Part shown: in pieces, positions 7,960 to 16,811 of the stretch | Position numbering within the stretch: position 1 is the stretch's first letter | Layout of the letters: each line of letters starts with the position of its first letter | Source of the DNA: Bdellovibrio sp. | GTDB taxonomy: Bacteria; Myxococcota; SpSt-1050 | Direction: 5' to 3' | DNA: 28,208 nt | NCBI GenBank assembly: GCA_020725805.1 | Contig: DYEF01000086.1 | Coordinates: 1 to 28,208, forward strand | The notes under the pieces: model-generated | What the model was told of the DNA's origin: nothing | The model's input: the letters and a program-made list of their open reading frames with translations, nothing else | The model's database searches: none | Translations under genes and position numbers: made by a program

Positions 7960-10905
7960 TTACTGGATTTCGGCCGCCCCGGTTCTTTCATAAGAGAATC
8001 CGTCATCAGTACCGTTCAGGTCACAGTAAATCCAAGGACCGTTCTTATACTTTGCCCTGAAATAGTAATAATAACTACCGGCCTTCGTGAATTTAAGAGC
8101 AGCTTTATATTCGTCATTATTGCCTTTGTCTATATTAAATGACGAGGGTATTACAGTCCCTGTTGCAGGGTTGACAGGATACGAATCAGTATATAACAAT
8201 TCGACTGTAATATCCGAACCCTGACCGGCTCCGTCGGTAATACCGCCCAGATAAACCTGAGAATATATATCCCTGAGTTCATTTACCTGTGCCGAATAAT
8301 TCTCGGGCCACTGAATATTGCACCAGTCAACCACATCACCGACAGCAATCCTGCCTAATTTATCAGGAGATATCCCGTTGTCGCTTCCGTCTGCATCGGC
8401 ATAAAGCCAGTTGGTACCATCAAAGGAGTATCTGAAAGTATATGAATAATGACCTGCAGAGCTAATAACCAGTTTTGCCTTATATTCGTCATTGTTTCCT
8501 GCATCGCCGTTATAAACCGCATCTGTCCATTTCCACGATGAATCCTGAGGATAAGTCCCTCTCGGCCCGTAACCAAGCTGTGCATAGATTCCTGCACCAT
8601 GACCGGCATTATCTGTAATCCCCGTATGATAGACCTGTCCGTAAATAAATTCGGTCTCTGTATTCTCTGATACCCGTATAGTATACGGCCATTGCAGATT
8701 ACCCCACTCTGGGAGAGCCGCCGGCGATTCAAACTCGAATGCCTGTGCAAGTGTTGCTGACTGCCCGTCGGGATTTACGACCTTTACATCGACCTTGCCG
8801 GCAGGATGAGACGGGGTCTTGCATACGACTACCGCAGAATTCTGAACAATGACGTGTGATGCCTCCTTTGAACCGAAAAATACCTTAATGCCATAGACAA
8901 AATTCTCTCCGTTAACCTCCACCGGGTCTCCTCCGTAAGTGCTCCCCTTCACCGGATTGACTGAGTTTATTTTGGGAGGATTCTGAGCCGCATCGACAAC
9001 TTTGAGCAGACCTGCCTGGTCTTTGGAAAATCCGTTATCCGAACCATCCTTATCACAATAGACCCAGCTCTTGCCATCGTCCAGACTATATCTGAATGCG
9101 TAGATGAAATTCCCTGTCTTGTCCGGCGTTATCTTCGCCATATATTCATCGTTATTGCCGGCATCAACATTGAAAACAGCGTCTTTCCATTTCCAGATTT
9201 CCACATCATCGTTCAGTGCCCCGTAGCCAAGCTGCGCTTTAATACCACTGCCCTGCCCGATTCCTTCCGTCAGACCCTCTTCGTAGACCTGAGAGTATAC
9301 GGCATCTGACTCATTATTGACAATCACTGTCATCTCGTATGGCCACTGGATATTGCACCAGTCAACCTTCGGATTTGCCTCATAATACGTAAAACCACCA
9401 GAAAGGTTATCCGTCTGACCATCAGGATTTCTGACTATTACATCTACCACACCTTTTTTGTGAGGAGCGGTCCTGCAGGTAAGTTTCGAAGAGCTGACAA
9501 ATGCTACATTCTGGCATTCGTCCCCTATAAATACCTTTGCCCCGCTGACAAAATCCTTTCCGTTTATCGTTACATCAGTCCCGCCGTCTGTAACACCTTT
9601 ATCCGGTTCAACCGAAAGTATCTTGGGTGCCGGTATCTCCTCATAGGTAAATCCGTTACTGAATACAGCCTCCTTATTGTCAGGATTTACTACCTTCACA
9701 TCCACGCTCCCTTTGTTACCCGACGGGCTCTGTACCCCGAGTTCCGATGAACTCAGAAACTGAATATTGTCGGCGACCTTTGCCCCGAAATAGACCTTTG
9801 CCCCCTGTTTGAAATTCTTTCCTCTTACAGACACCTTCGTTCCACCGCTTACAGGCCCTCTGTCCGGCTCTATAAAAGTTATAACAGGAGCGGCAGTCTC
9901 ACCTTTGCCTCTGCCTACGATAATAGTCGTATTTTTGGACTTTCCCCTCGACTCCAGTTCCAGAGATATCTCCTCTTCAAGGAATTCTCCGCGTTTATTG
10001 TAATCCGAATATGCCTTTACGCCCTCGGTTGCGGCATCCCCGTTTACCTTATATTCCACACCATCCTCACTATTGAAGACAAAGACAAACTGGACATGCT
10101 GGTCTATGTACAGAAGCCCGTCGTGGTCACCCAGATGTTTTGAATGAATATAGGTATATACGCCGTCTCCGGCCTTTTCGTCTCCGTTCTGACCGTCGTC
10201 AAGAATCTGAACCGGTGTCCAGGAATTCATCGACCCTTTGATAAATATATTTTCAATCTTTGCCCCGCCTTTGAAATCCTGATGAATATTATTCATATCA
10301 ATAACTATTTTTGCATCCACATCACCGAATTTATGGAATTTTATCCCCTGAGCATCCTTTTTGCCTGTAAAACCCTTTTCAATCACGAACTGACCGTTTG
10401 GACCCTCCCAAATCCAGTTGTTCCATTCGTTTATAAGACCATATTCGAAAGTAATATCATTTGCAGAATCCGGTTTTATATAAATCTCGGTCGAGAAGAT
10501 ATGGTCTCCGGCAGTTGCACCCTCCATCTCGTGTCCGCCCTTTGAAATCGGTCCGTCATCAAACAGCGGCGGAAAGGGGCCATCGGTCGGGAGCCAGGAG
10601 GAAGCGAAGACTGCAATATTGCTCTTTTCGTCCCATACAAATGAGCCGTTCCATTTCATCTGTCCGTCCTTATAGGTCTTATTCTCGGAATCATCTACAT
10701 AGAATGTAACAACGGCATAACCTTCGGGCTTCACCCATCTTGCCCCGCCTGTATCAGTAATAACATCCCCTCCGGTATCCGCAATATTTATGTCAGTAAT
10801 AACTCCGTCTTTACCCACATCATCCGCGCCCGAACCACCACCGTCCGAACATGCAATAAATAACAACAGAATCGCAAAAATGCTTGCAACTGATAAATTC
10901 TTCAT
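7960..10905 (-). CDS. Large multidomain surface lipoprotein with IPT and WxNxQWP repeats
   Basis: A 981-residue lipoprotein (numbering from the ATG at 10903-10905). The signal peptide ends in LLFIAC with the lipid-attached Cys near residue 19, followed by a Gly/Asp-rich linker. Residues about 57-320 hold two acidic beta modules with DDGPISKGGHEMEGATAGDHIFS-type and DDGQNGDEKAGDGVYT motifs. IPT/TIG immunoglobulin-like domains follow at about 339-422, 426-508 and 644-726. Three copies of a module opening with W(C/G)N(I/L)QWP and containing YxQVY, GNNDEY and DGxDxG(F/I)S lie at about 515-638, 734-856 and 860-980. These are probably carbohydrate- or protein-binding. A TTG two codons earlier is open, but GGAGG is 7 nt before the ATG and only 1 nt before the TTG, so the ATG is chosen. 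First gene of the seven-gene operon. No catalytic domain recognised. Confidence 0.87.
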   Translation of the reverse strand: MKNLSVASIFAILLLFIACSDGGGSGADDVGKDGVITDINIADTGGDVITDTGGARWVKPEGYAVVTFYVDDSENKTYKDGQMKWNGSFVWDEKSNIAVFASSWLPTDGPFPPLFDDGPISKGGHEMEGATAGDHIFSTEIYIKPDSANDITFEYGLINEWNNWIWEGPNGQFVIEKGFTGKKDAQGIKFHKFGDVDAKIVIDMNNIHQDFKGGAKIENIFIKGSMNSWTPVQILDDGQNGDEKAGDGVYTYIHSKHLGDHDGLLYIDQHVQFVFVFNSEDGVEYKVNGDAATEGVKAYSDYNKRGEFLEEEISLELESRGKSKNTTIIVGRGKGETAAPVITFIEPDRGPVSGGTKVSVRGKNFKQGAKVYFGAKVADNIQFLSSSELGVQSPSGNKGSVDVKVVNPDNKEAVFSNGFTYEEIPAPKILSVEPDKGVTDGGTDVTINGKDFVSGAKVFIGDECQNVAFVSSSKLTCRTAPHKKGVVDVIVRNPDGQTDNLSGGFTYYEANPKVDWCNIQWPYEMTVIVNNESDAVYSQVYEEGLTEGIGQGSGIKAQLGYGALNDDVEIWKWKDAVFNVDAGNNDEYMAKITPDKTGNFIYAFRYSLDDGKSWVYCDKDGSDNGFSKDQAGLLKVVDAAQNPPKINSVNPVKGSTYGGDPVEVNGENFVYGIKVFFGSKEASHVIVQNSAVVVCKTPSHPAGKVDVKVVNPDGQSATLAQAFEFESPAALPEWGNLQWPYTIRVSENTETEFIYGQVYHTGITDNAGHGAGIYAQLGYGPRGTYPQDSSWKWTDAVYNGDAGNNDEYKAKLVISSAGHYSYTFRYSFDGTNWLYADADGSDNGISPDKLGRIAVGDVVDWCNIQWPENYSAQVNELRDIYSQVYLGGITDGAGQGSDITVELLYTDSYPVNPATGTVIPSSFNIDKGNNDEYKAALKFTKAGSYYYYFRAKYKNGPWIYCDLNGTDDGFSYERTGAAEIQ

Positions 10906-10932
10906 ACTCAAACCTCCGTCTGGCGGAGAATT

Positions 10933-10961
10933 ATTCTATTAACAAATTTAATGGCCGTCAA
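10933..10961 (-). promoter_or_regulatory. Predicted promoter of the seven-gene operon
   Basis: Minus strand: -35 TTGACG (10956-10961), a 17-nt spacer and -10 TAGAAT (10933-10938). Each hexamer matches consensus at 5/6. It lies 27 nt upstream of the ATG of the large lipoprotein. I found no comparable promoter in the short gaps further down the operon. Confidence 0.7.
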
Positions 10962-11377
10962 CCCAAATTGTTAGAAAAGGAGTATCTTAATACCCGAATT
11001 TCCAAAAATCCCGAATAGTTTCAGAAAGAGACAGGAATCAATCAGATAAAACTGTACAACTGATGCTGTATATTGATTTTTCAGTCAGATGTTAAGATGC
11101 TGATATACGGACAAAAAGCAAGAGATAAAATGTTAAAGCATTACTTAATAATTATTACTTATCTATATGATTTTATTGAATATATAAGCACTTACTATTT
11201 TAGTGAAAATTCTTTTTTCCTGCCTTTATGTCTGGCACCGTGAATTAATCAGGTTATACAGAAGCGGCTCTCTTTTACATTGCAAAATTAAATTTTGCTT
11301 CAATTCTGTATTGCTTTTAATATTTTTTTATATTAAAGAGAAGCACTTGTTTAAGTTATATCCTTAATGGAGGTTTT
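10962..11377. other. AT-rich intergenic region between divergent genes
   Basis: About 415 bases separate the operon promoter from the GH2 start. The region is AT-rich with no convincing coding frame. Nothing matches a good -35/-10 pair for the plus-strand gene. The only clear structure is a short palindrome at 11282-11298, and the GH2 ribosome site (GGAGG) lies just before 11378. Confidence 0.6.
11282..11298. repeat. Palindrome upstream of the GH2 gene
   Basis: GCAAAAT (11282-11288), TAA, ATTTTGC (11292-11298) is a perfect 7-bp inverted repeat with a 3-nt centre, about 80 nt before the GH2 start codon. It could be a regulator site or chance in AT-rich DNA. Confidence 0.3.
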
Positions 11378-14300
11378 ATGCCTGTAGTAGAAGTAAATCC
11401 CAGAAACGCAAGATTGAAGGCCGGTGAATCTACCCTCTTTTATGTAAAATTCTTTGACAATGGCGGAAATCACATAGGACCTGAAAAACCTCAGGAAATA
11501 ACAATCAATATTAAAAGCGGCAATGGCCATCTGGGAAGCCCTGTCATCTCCAACAAAACTGCTGTCTTCTCGTTCTCACCGATTACAGAAAAGGCAGTTC
11601 TGGAGATTGCCGGTAACGGAATAATCGACCCCCCTACAGTCGAGGTCCTGCTTGATAAGGAACTCAATGTAATGCCCAACTCGGTTTATAAAAATTCCAC
11701 AAATATCTTCAACAGTGACGCCATCAGCGAAGCTGAGTATACAAAGGAGAGTTTCGAAGCGCCTACAAGCAGAAAAGAGATTGAAAGTCCGTGGTATTAC
11801 AAGGCGGATTTTGAAGGAAAACTGATGAAGAATGAGGAAGAGGTGGCAAAGATAACGTATGCCGATACAGAATGGAGAAGCTCCAAAATACCGATAAACT
11901 ATTCACTCGAGGATTCCGCACTCAATGATTACTACGGCTGGGTCTTCTTCAGGAAGAGAGTTAAAATCGACGGGGAATTTCTGAGAAAACACGAAAGATT
12001 CTATCTCAGATTCAACGGGGTCGATTATTTTGCCAGAGTCTGGTTCAACGAGAAATTTCTGGGGAGTCACGAAGGTTATTTCAATCCGTTCCAGTTCGAT
12101 ATAACGAATATTATAAAAGAAGGTGAGAATGTCATTCTTCTGGAAGTAAAGAATCCCTACGACAACGGTATCAGGACCGCATCAGAAGAGAACGCCACAA
12201 ATCTTGCAGAAAAAATATGGGTCAAGGGGATTCTGAATTACCACGACACAAGACCCGGCTCAATAATGCTCGACGACAAAACTGCACAGACTATCGGGAC
12301 AGGTGGTATTGTCGATACCGTTGAAATCATAGGGACAAACAATATCAGGTTTGAAAATGTCAGAATTGACACACTCGACATAAACGAAAATTCTGCAAAG
12401 CTCAGACTTACACTCGACATCGGTAACTATACTGACAGGGAAGGGAATTTTTACATTACGACTGAAATAAAGGGACGCAGCAATTCACATACAATAAATA
12501 TGAGGCACAGGGTATCACTCGGAAGAGGATTTACGAGATTTGTCATAGAAAAAGTTATTGAGAATCCTTCCCTCTGGTGGCCATATTCACACCCCGAACT
12601 CGGGAATCCCGAACTCTATGATATAAGAATCTCCATTGCAGACACCATAGTCAGGGACTTCGAAATAGAAGTGGAAAAACCCTCCAAATCCAAACGTTCG
12701 AAGAAGAAGGAGAAGGAAAAGAGAATAGTCAAAATGCGGAAATACTATGACTGCTTTGAGCATACCTTCGGATTCAGAGAGACAAAACTCATAAAATCCG
12801 ATGAGAAAGCCGAATTCTACATCAACGGAAAACGGATATTTGTCCGCGGGACGAATATTATCCCATCCATCTACTTCTCGAAAATAAATCAGTATACTAT
12901 CCAGAGGGACATCAGCCTCCTGAAAAAGGCCGGTCTGGATGCCGTCATAGTGCTCGACCATCTGCTTCCTGAAATTTTCTACAAAATGATGGATGAGGCA
13001 GGAATCATGGTATTTCAGGAGTTTACCCTCGTCTGGGAATACAATATTGCAAATTTTAAAAGGGAATGCGGAGATTCATCCCTGACCTCGAACGTTGAAG
13101 TGATAAAGCGAATGGTAACAGAGGCTCTGATAAAATACCAAAACCACCCGTCAATAGTCTGGTGGTCGATGCACGATGAACCATTCTTTACCTTCGGCAA
13201 TTTTGATGCCGGTGAGACTGTCGTCCCCGAAAAGGTATTCGCAGAAGACGAAAAACCCCCGTTTATGATAGACAGGAGCGGCAACAGGATTCTGGATGAA
13301 GAGATTAAAAAGGCTATTGAAAAATACAGCCCGTCCGTCCCCTTTCACATCAGCGGAAACGAGTATACAAACTCAACCAATTATTACGGCTGGTACAACG
13401 GCACAATTCTGGACCTGTATGAAAAGAAGGCTGAGGTAATGCCGATCGAGTTTGGTGCTCAGGCCGCCCAGTTCTCTTCGGAGAAGAACATCTACAAAAA
13501 ATACGAAGACCTTTTCTGGCCCCCTAAAAACGAAGAGGCTTATCATAAACTGACCTTCCATGACTGTCAGCTTCCTCTTCTCTCTGCAAGAATCGGAAAG
13601 ACCTCCCGCTATGAAAGATATCTGGACTGGGTCTTTGCCTCACAGCTGTATCAGGCATTTGTACTAAAATCACACATTGAATATTTCAGAATACACAAAT
13701 ACAATCCCACAGGCGTTCTTTTCTACTTTATGTTCAATAACTACTGGGAAGGCATTACCTGGGCGACATTATCCGACAACCGGGAACCTACAATTGCATA
13801 TCAGCAGCTGTGCGAATATAACAAACCCGTTCAGGCAATTGCAATTGTCAGAAGCGGTATATTCAACGAATCATCAGTCAGCATCCCCCTCTACATTGTC
13901 AACGATGAGCACAAAGGACATAACAACCTCAGACTTACTGCAAGAATCAGAAGAACCGGTAATACTTTTATAGTCAGGTCTGACCCTGAAGGTTTTGAGG
14001 AAGGAATAAAGACACAGTTTATGCAGTATGAACACAGGGATATTCTCCTAGCATTACATCCTGCAGATGAAGGTAAGGAGGTTCTCAATACCTACGAATT
14101 TGACATTAACCTGCCCTCTGATTCTGTCAGCAAGATTACCGAACTGCAGATTACATCTGACAATATGTCCGGACCCTCTCACTTTATACTCGAACTCGAA
14201 CTAAAGAATCAGAACGGCGAGACGATTGCAACAAACAGATATCCGGTTGTCATTGCACCAAAAGAGTTTACAGAGTCACTCCCCTGCGGTATTTCACCCA

Positions 14301-14545
14301 AACCCGAATTCACCATAGAGATATCCGCAAGGCTCACAAAACCCACAAATATCCCCGTAAAGTTTTCGCTCGAAAGACTCTATAGCCTGAAACCGGGTTA
14401 CGGGGCAATACTCTTCGGTGAAGACAAAAGAGTACTTAAAAACCTCGAACCGGGTCTGTACAGACTGATTTATACTCATATGAATACCGAAAGGATAAGA
14501 GAATTTATTCCCTGCTCGGATATGAAGATAGTACTCGAAATATGA
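11378..14545 (+). CDS. Glycoside hydrolase family 2 protein (beta-mannosidase-like)
   Basis: A 1055-residue enzyme expected to hydrolyse a beta-glycoside with retention. An N-terminal Ig-like domain (about 1-95) precedes the GH2 jelly-roll sugar-binding domain (about 135-265, with YYGWVFFRKRV, RFNGVDYFARVWFNEKFLGSHEG). An Ig-like sandwich follows, then a TIM barrel entered at FGFRET (near 463) and RGTNIIPS. The probable acid/base is Glu601 in WWSMHDEP and the nucleophile Glu691 in MPIEFGAQ, 90 residues apart as expected. The residue before the acid/base is Asp, where most GH2 enzymes have Asn. A Lys-rich stretch (about 434-455, KSKRSKKKEKEKR) precedes the barrel. There is no signal peptide, so it is probably cytoplasmic. 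GGAGG precedes the ATG. The stop lies 3 nt from that of the convergent Cys-rich lipoprotein. Substrate not determinable. Confidence 0.87.
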   Translation: MPVVEVNPRNARLKAGESTLFYVKFFDNGGNHIGPEKPQEITINIKSGNGHLGSPVISNKTAVFSFSPITEKAVLEIAGNGIIDPPTVEVLLDKELNVMPNSVYKNSTNIFNSDAISEAEYTKESFEAPTSRKEIESPWYYKADFEGKLMKNEEEVAKITYADTEWRSSKIPINYSLEDSALNDYYGWVFFRKRVKIDGEFLRKHERFYLRFNGVDYFARVWFNEKFLGSHEGYFNPFQFDITNIIKEGENVILLEVKNPYDNGIRTASEENATNLAEKIWVKGILNYHDTRPGSIMLDDKTAQTIGTGGIVDTVEIIGTNNIRFENVRIDTLDINENSAKLRLTLDIGNYTDREGNFYITTEIKGRSNSHTINMRHRVSLGRGFTRFVIEKVIENPSLWWPYSHPELGNPELYDIRISIADTIVRDFEIEVEKPSKSKRSKKKEKEKRIVKMRKYYDCFEHTFGFRETKLIKSDEKAEFYINGKRIFVRGTNIIPSIYFSKINQYTIQRDISLLKKAGLDAVIVLDHLLPEIFYKMMDEAGIMVFQEFTLVWEYNIANFKRECGDSSLTSNVEVIKRMVTEALIKYQNHPSIVWWSMHDEPFFTFGNFDAGETVVPEKVFAEDEKPPFMIDRSGNRILDEEIKKAIEKYSPSVPFHISGNEYTNSTNYYGWYNGTILDLYEKKAEVMPIEFGAQAAQFSSEKNIYKKYEDLFWPPKNEEAYHKLTFHDCQLPLLSARIGKTSRYERYLDWVFASQLYQAFVLKSHIEYFRIHKYNPTGVLFYFMFNNYWEGITWATLSDNREPTIAYQQLCEYNKPVQAIAIVRSGIFNESSVSIPLYIVNDEHKGHNNLRLTARIRRTGNTFIVRSDPEGFEEGIKTQFMQYEHRDILLALHPADEGKEVLNTYEFDINLPSDSVSKITELQITSDNMSGPSHFILELELKNQNGETIATNRYPVVIAPKEFTESLPCGISPKPEFTIEISARLTKPTNIPVKFSLERLYSLKPGYGAILFGEDKRVLKNLEPGLYRLIYTHMNTERIREFIPCSDMKIVLEI

Positions 14546-14548
14546 ATC

Positions 14549-16627
14549 TTATTGCTTGCAGTTTGCTACAGAAGAAATATTTTTTGTAATATTATTAATC
14601 CTGTATGTGGTGTTGTCATATACACCGCCTATTGTTTCACTACCTAACAGAATACCGGTATCATTTTCAGCCGATTTCGAGAAATTAAAGACAGTAAAAG
14701 CGGCGTTACTATCTTCCGTAAGATAAAAATCTGTACATCCCCCGAAAGCAACCGGGTTATTAGATATATCCATTACAAACATATCTCCCACATCAGTAGA
14801 AATAATAATCGAGGGTGAACCAAAAATATTATCCTGCAATATATTGGAAACAATATTAGAAAAATTAAACCGCCATATATTTACAATATTCTTAGCATAG
14901 TTATATTTCAGTAATTTGCTCTTTTGTATATCATCCTGATAGTAGGATGTAAATATATTACCATTTATATCTTCCAGAACATATGCACTAAACACATCTG
15001 TTGCTTTTATAAAATGACTATTATTTATACTCATATCCTCCTGCATCTCTGCAAACAAATATCCATTACTACTAAAATAATCGTGAGTAACTATTGAAAT
15101 AAATGTGTTTTTATTGTTCAGCTTATATATACTTCTTATCAGGTTTGACTTCAGGTCATTCATTTTGTCATCGCGCAAGAGGATTCTTCTTGAGGAATTA
15201 ATCTGGCTGAGGTTTGGAGATATTGTAAAATAACTCAAAAATTCTGTATCAACTTCTTTTGTTATTGCATAAATTCCCAGTTCACCGATTGCATTCATTA
15301 CAATACCTCCGGCAAAATAATAGGCTGCGGAGATCTTCTTTGCCATTGATTCACCAAAAGTGCTGCTGACCCTGATTATCAACTTGTCATTCTTATCCAC
15401 AGCAACATATAAATAACCTTCGATATTAATCAAATTGAGTGTCTTACAGGTACCACAATTAAAGTATATCGTTGATAACTGACTGTTATTCGGTTTTCTC
15501 TCTGTTGCAAAAATAAAGACCCTCTCATCCGAATATCCTGCAATAAAAATATTATTATTATCAAGAATAATAACATCGGAAAGATATATATTCTCACTAT
15601 TACCTGTATCGGAAAGTTCCGAAGTAACATTGTAAGCATATAATATTTCACCGAATCTGTTCATCTCTCCGAAAATATTTTCATAATTACCATTTGCAGC
15701 AATAAAAACATATCCGTCCGGACTGGGTATCAGTTTGATTATTTTATTCATACCTGAATACTTCCTCGGAAAGTAATTCCATTTTTCACAGCCATTCCAT
15801 GCTGCTTTATCCTCATCAATACAATAAGAACTACATTCATAAGAGTACTTCCCCGAGACACAATTTGCATTATTAATACACTTCATATTTTTGATAGCAT
15901 CGCAACCGCCGCAATTGTTTATATCGTTATTACCATCTACTTCACACCCGTCAGCCCAGTCACCGTTACAATTGAGGTAAGGGCTGTTACACACGCACAA
16001 ACCGCTGATACATTCTGCATTTGCCCCGCATCCGCTTCCGCAACCCCCTGCATCAATTCCTGCATCATAACTGACATCTGTGCCCGCATCTTCTGTTTCC
16101 TCAACACATATATTATTTACACAAATATGTGGTGAAGTACAATCATCCGTATTTCTGCAGGCAACACAGATATTTCTCTCTGTATCACAATGAGGTCTTC
16201 CCGAATCTTTGCAATCTAAATCGATTACACAATATCCGCCTGTATCCGTACCACCGTCGTTCATATCCTGTACACAAATATTATTAATACACATTAAGTT
16301 CGAAGGACAATCACCCGAATTTCTGCACTGCACACATATATTCCTCTCTGTATCACAATAGGTTCTCTCAGGATTTGAACAATCATTATCCCCTTTACAG
16401 TACTCAGATATTGCATCTGATGAGTCCGTAGAAATATCCTTTACAACTACATCAGAAATCACATCCGGCAGATTATCTCTCTTTACGCATATAAATTCTT
16501 CATTGCATACAAGGCCGTTAAGACAGGACTGGTCATCAAAACATCTTTCATTCTCCATTCCGATTTTTGAACGTGAAATACAGCCGGTCACAGAGAGTAT
16601 CAGGATAATATAAATGATTTTCTTCAT
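14549..16627 (-). CDS. Cys-rich repeat lipoprotein
   Basis: A 692-residue lipoprotein of unknown function, starting MKKIIYIILILSVTGC with lipobox Cys16. The frame is open up to 16759, but the ATG at 16625-16627 is chosen because GGAGG lies 6 nt before it and the signal peptide begins there. Residues about 25-120 and 133-174 are Cys-rich. Two close copies (about 77-118 and 133-174) share YCDTERNICV/HCDTERNICV, C-R-N-x2-D-C and NNICV, and are joined by a linker containing NDGGTDTGG. A further Cys-rich part continues to about 280 (CGSGCGANAEC; a DWADGCEVDG motif seen in myxobacterial-type surface proteins). The rest, to 692, has repeated YVFIA/NNIFIAGY/YLYVAV strands suggestive of a beta-propeller, but I recognise no family. 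Its C-terminal coding DNA is noticeably more AT-rich than its neighbours. Confidence 0.85.
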   Translation of the reverse strand: MKKIIYIILILSVTGCISRSKIGMENERCFDDQSCLNGLVCNEEFICVKRDNLPDVISDVVVKDISTDSSDAISEYCKGDNDCSNPERTYCDTERNICVQCRNSGDCPSNLMCINNICVQDMNDGGTDTGGYCVIDLDCKDSGRPHCDTERNICVACRNTDDCTSPHICVNNICVEETEDAGTDVSYDAGIDAGGCGSGCGANAECISGLCVCNSPYLNCNGDWADGCEVDGNNDINNCGGCDAIKNMKCINNANCVSGKYSYECSSYCIDEDKAAWNGCEKWNYFPRKYSGMNKIIKLIPSPDGYVFIAANGNYENIFGEMNRFGEILYAYNVTSELSDTGNSENIYLSDVIILDNNNIFIAGYSDERVFIFATERKPNNSQLSTIYFNCGTCKTLNLINIEGYLYVAVDKNDKLIIRVSSTFGESMAKKISAAYYFAGGIVMNAIGELGIYAITKEVDTEFLSYFTISPNLSQINSSRRILLRDDKMNDLKSNLIRSIYKLNNKNTFISIVTHDYFSSNGYLFAEMQEDMSINNSHFIKATDVFSAYVLEDINGNIFTSYYQDDIQKSKLLKYNYAKNIVNIWRFNFSNIVSNILQDNIFGSPSIIISTDVGDMFVMDISNNPVAFGGCTDFYLTEDSNAAFTVFNFSKSAENDTGILLGSETIGGVYDNTTYRINNITKNISSVANCKQ

Positions 16628-16684
16628 TAAAGACCTCCGATAAATACCCCGGAAGAATACCGGAAAAGCATTGTACTTGAATAC

Positions 16685-16713
16685 ATTATTAAAACACCAG
16701 AGATAAAAGTCAA
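16685..16713 (-). promoter_or_regulatory. Predicted promoter of the Cys-rich lipoprotein
   Basis: Minus strand: TTGACT (16708-16713), a 17-nt spacer and AATAAT (16685-16690), each 5/6 to consensus. It is 57 nt upstream of the chosen ATG, which supports the internal start over the longer open frame. Confidence 0.65.
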
Positions 16714-16811
16714 CAGAAATTCTGAGAATCTTATCCGCCACTATTATATCCGGAAACAAATCCCTAAAGTTCTACTAATTAAAAAACCGCATACCTTCTG
16801 CTAAAAAAGTC

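Noticed and set aside
7960-10905. Repeated DNA that might suggest a CRISPR or transposon repeat
   Set aside because: The similarity follows in-frame protein domains of unequal spacing, so it is domain duplication.
16628-16759. Longer N-terminus for the Cys-rich lipoprotein
   Set aside because: The extension runs through a good promoter and would put 44 residues before a clear lipoprotein signal.
16785-16811. Possible intrinsic terminator after the radical SAM gene (two T6 runs on the minus strand)
   Set aside because: Only a 3-bp stem (GCA/TGC) can form between the runs, too weak for a terminator.
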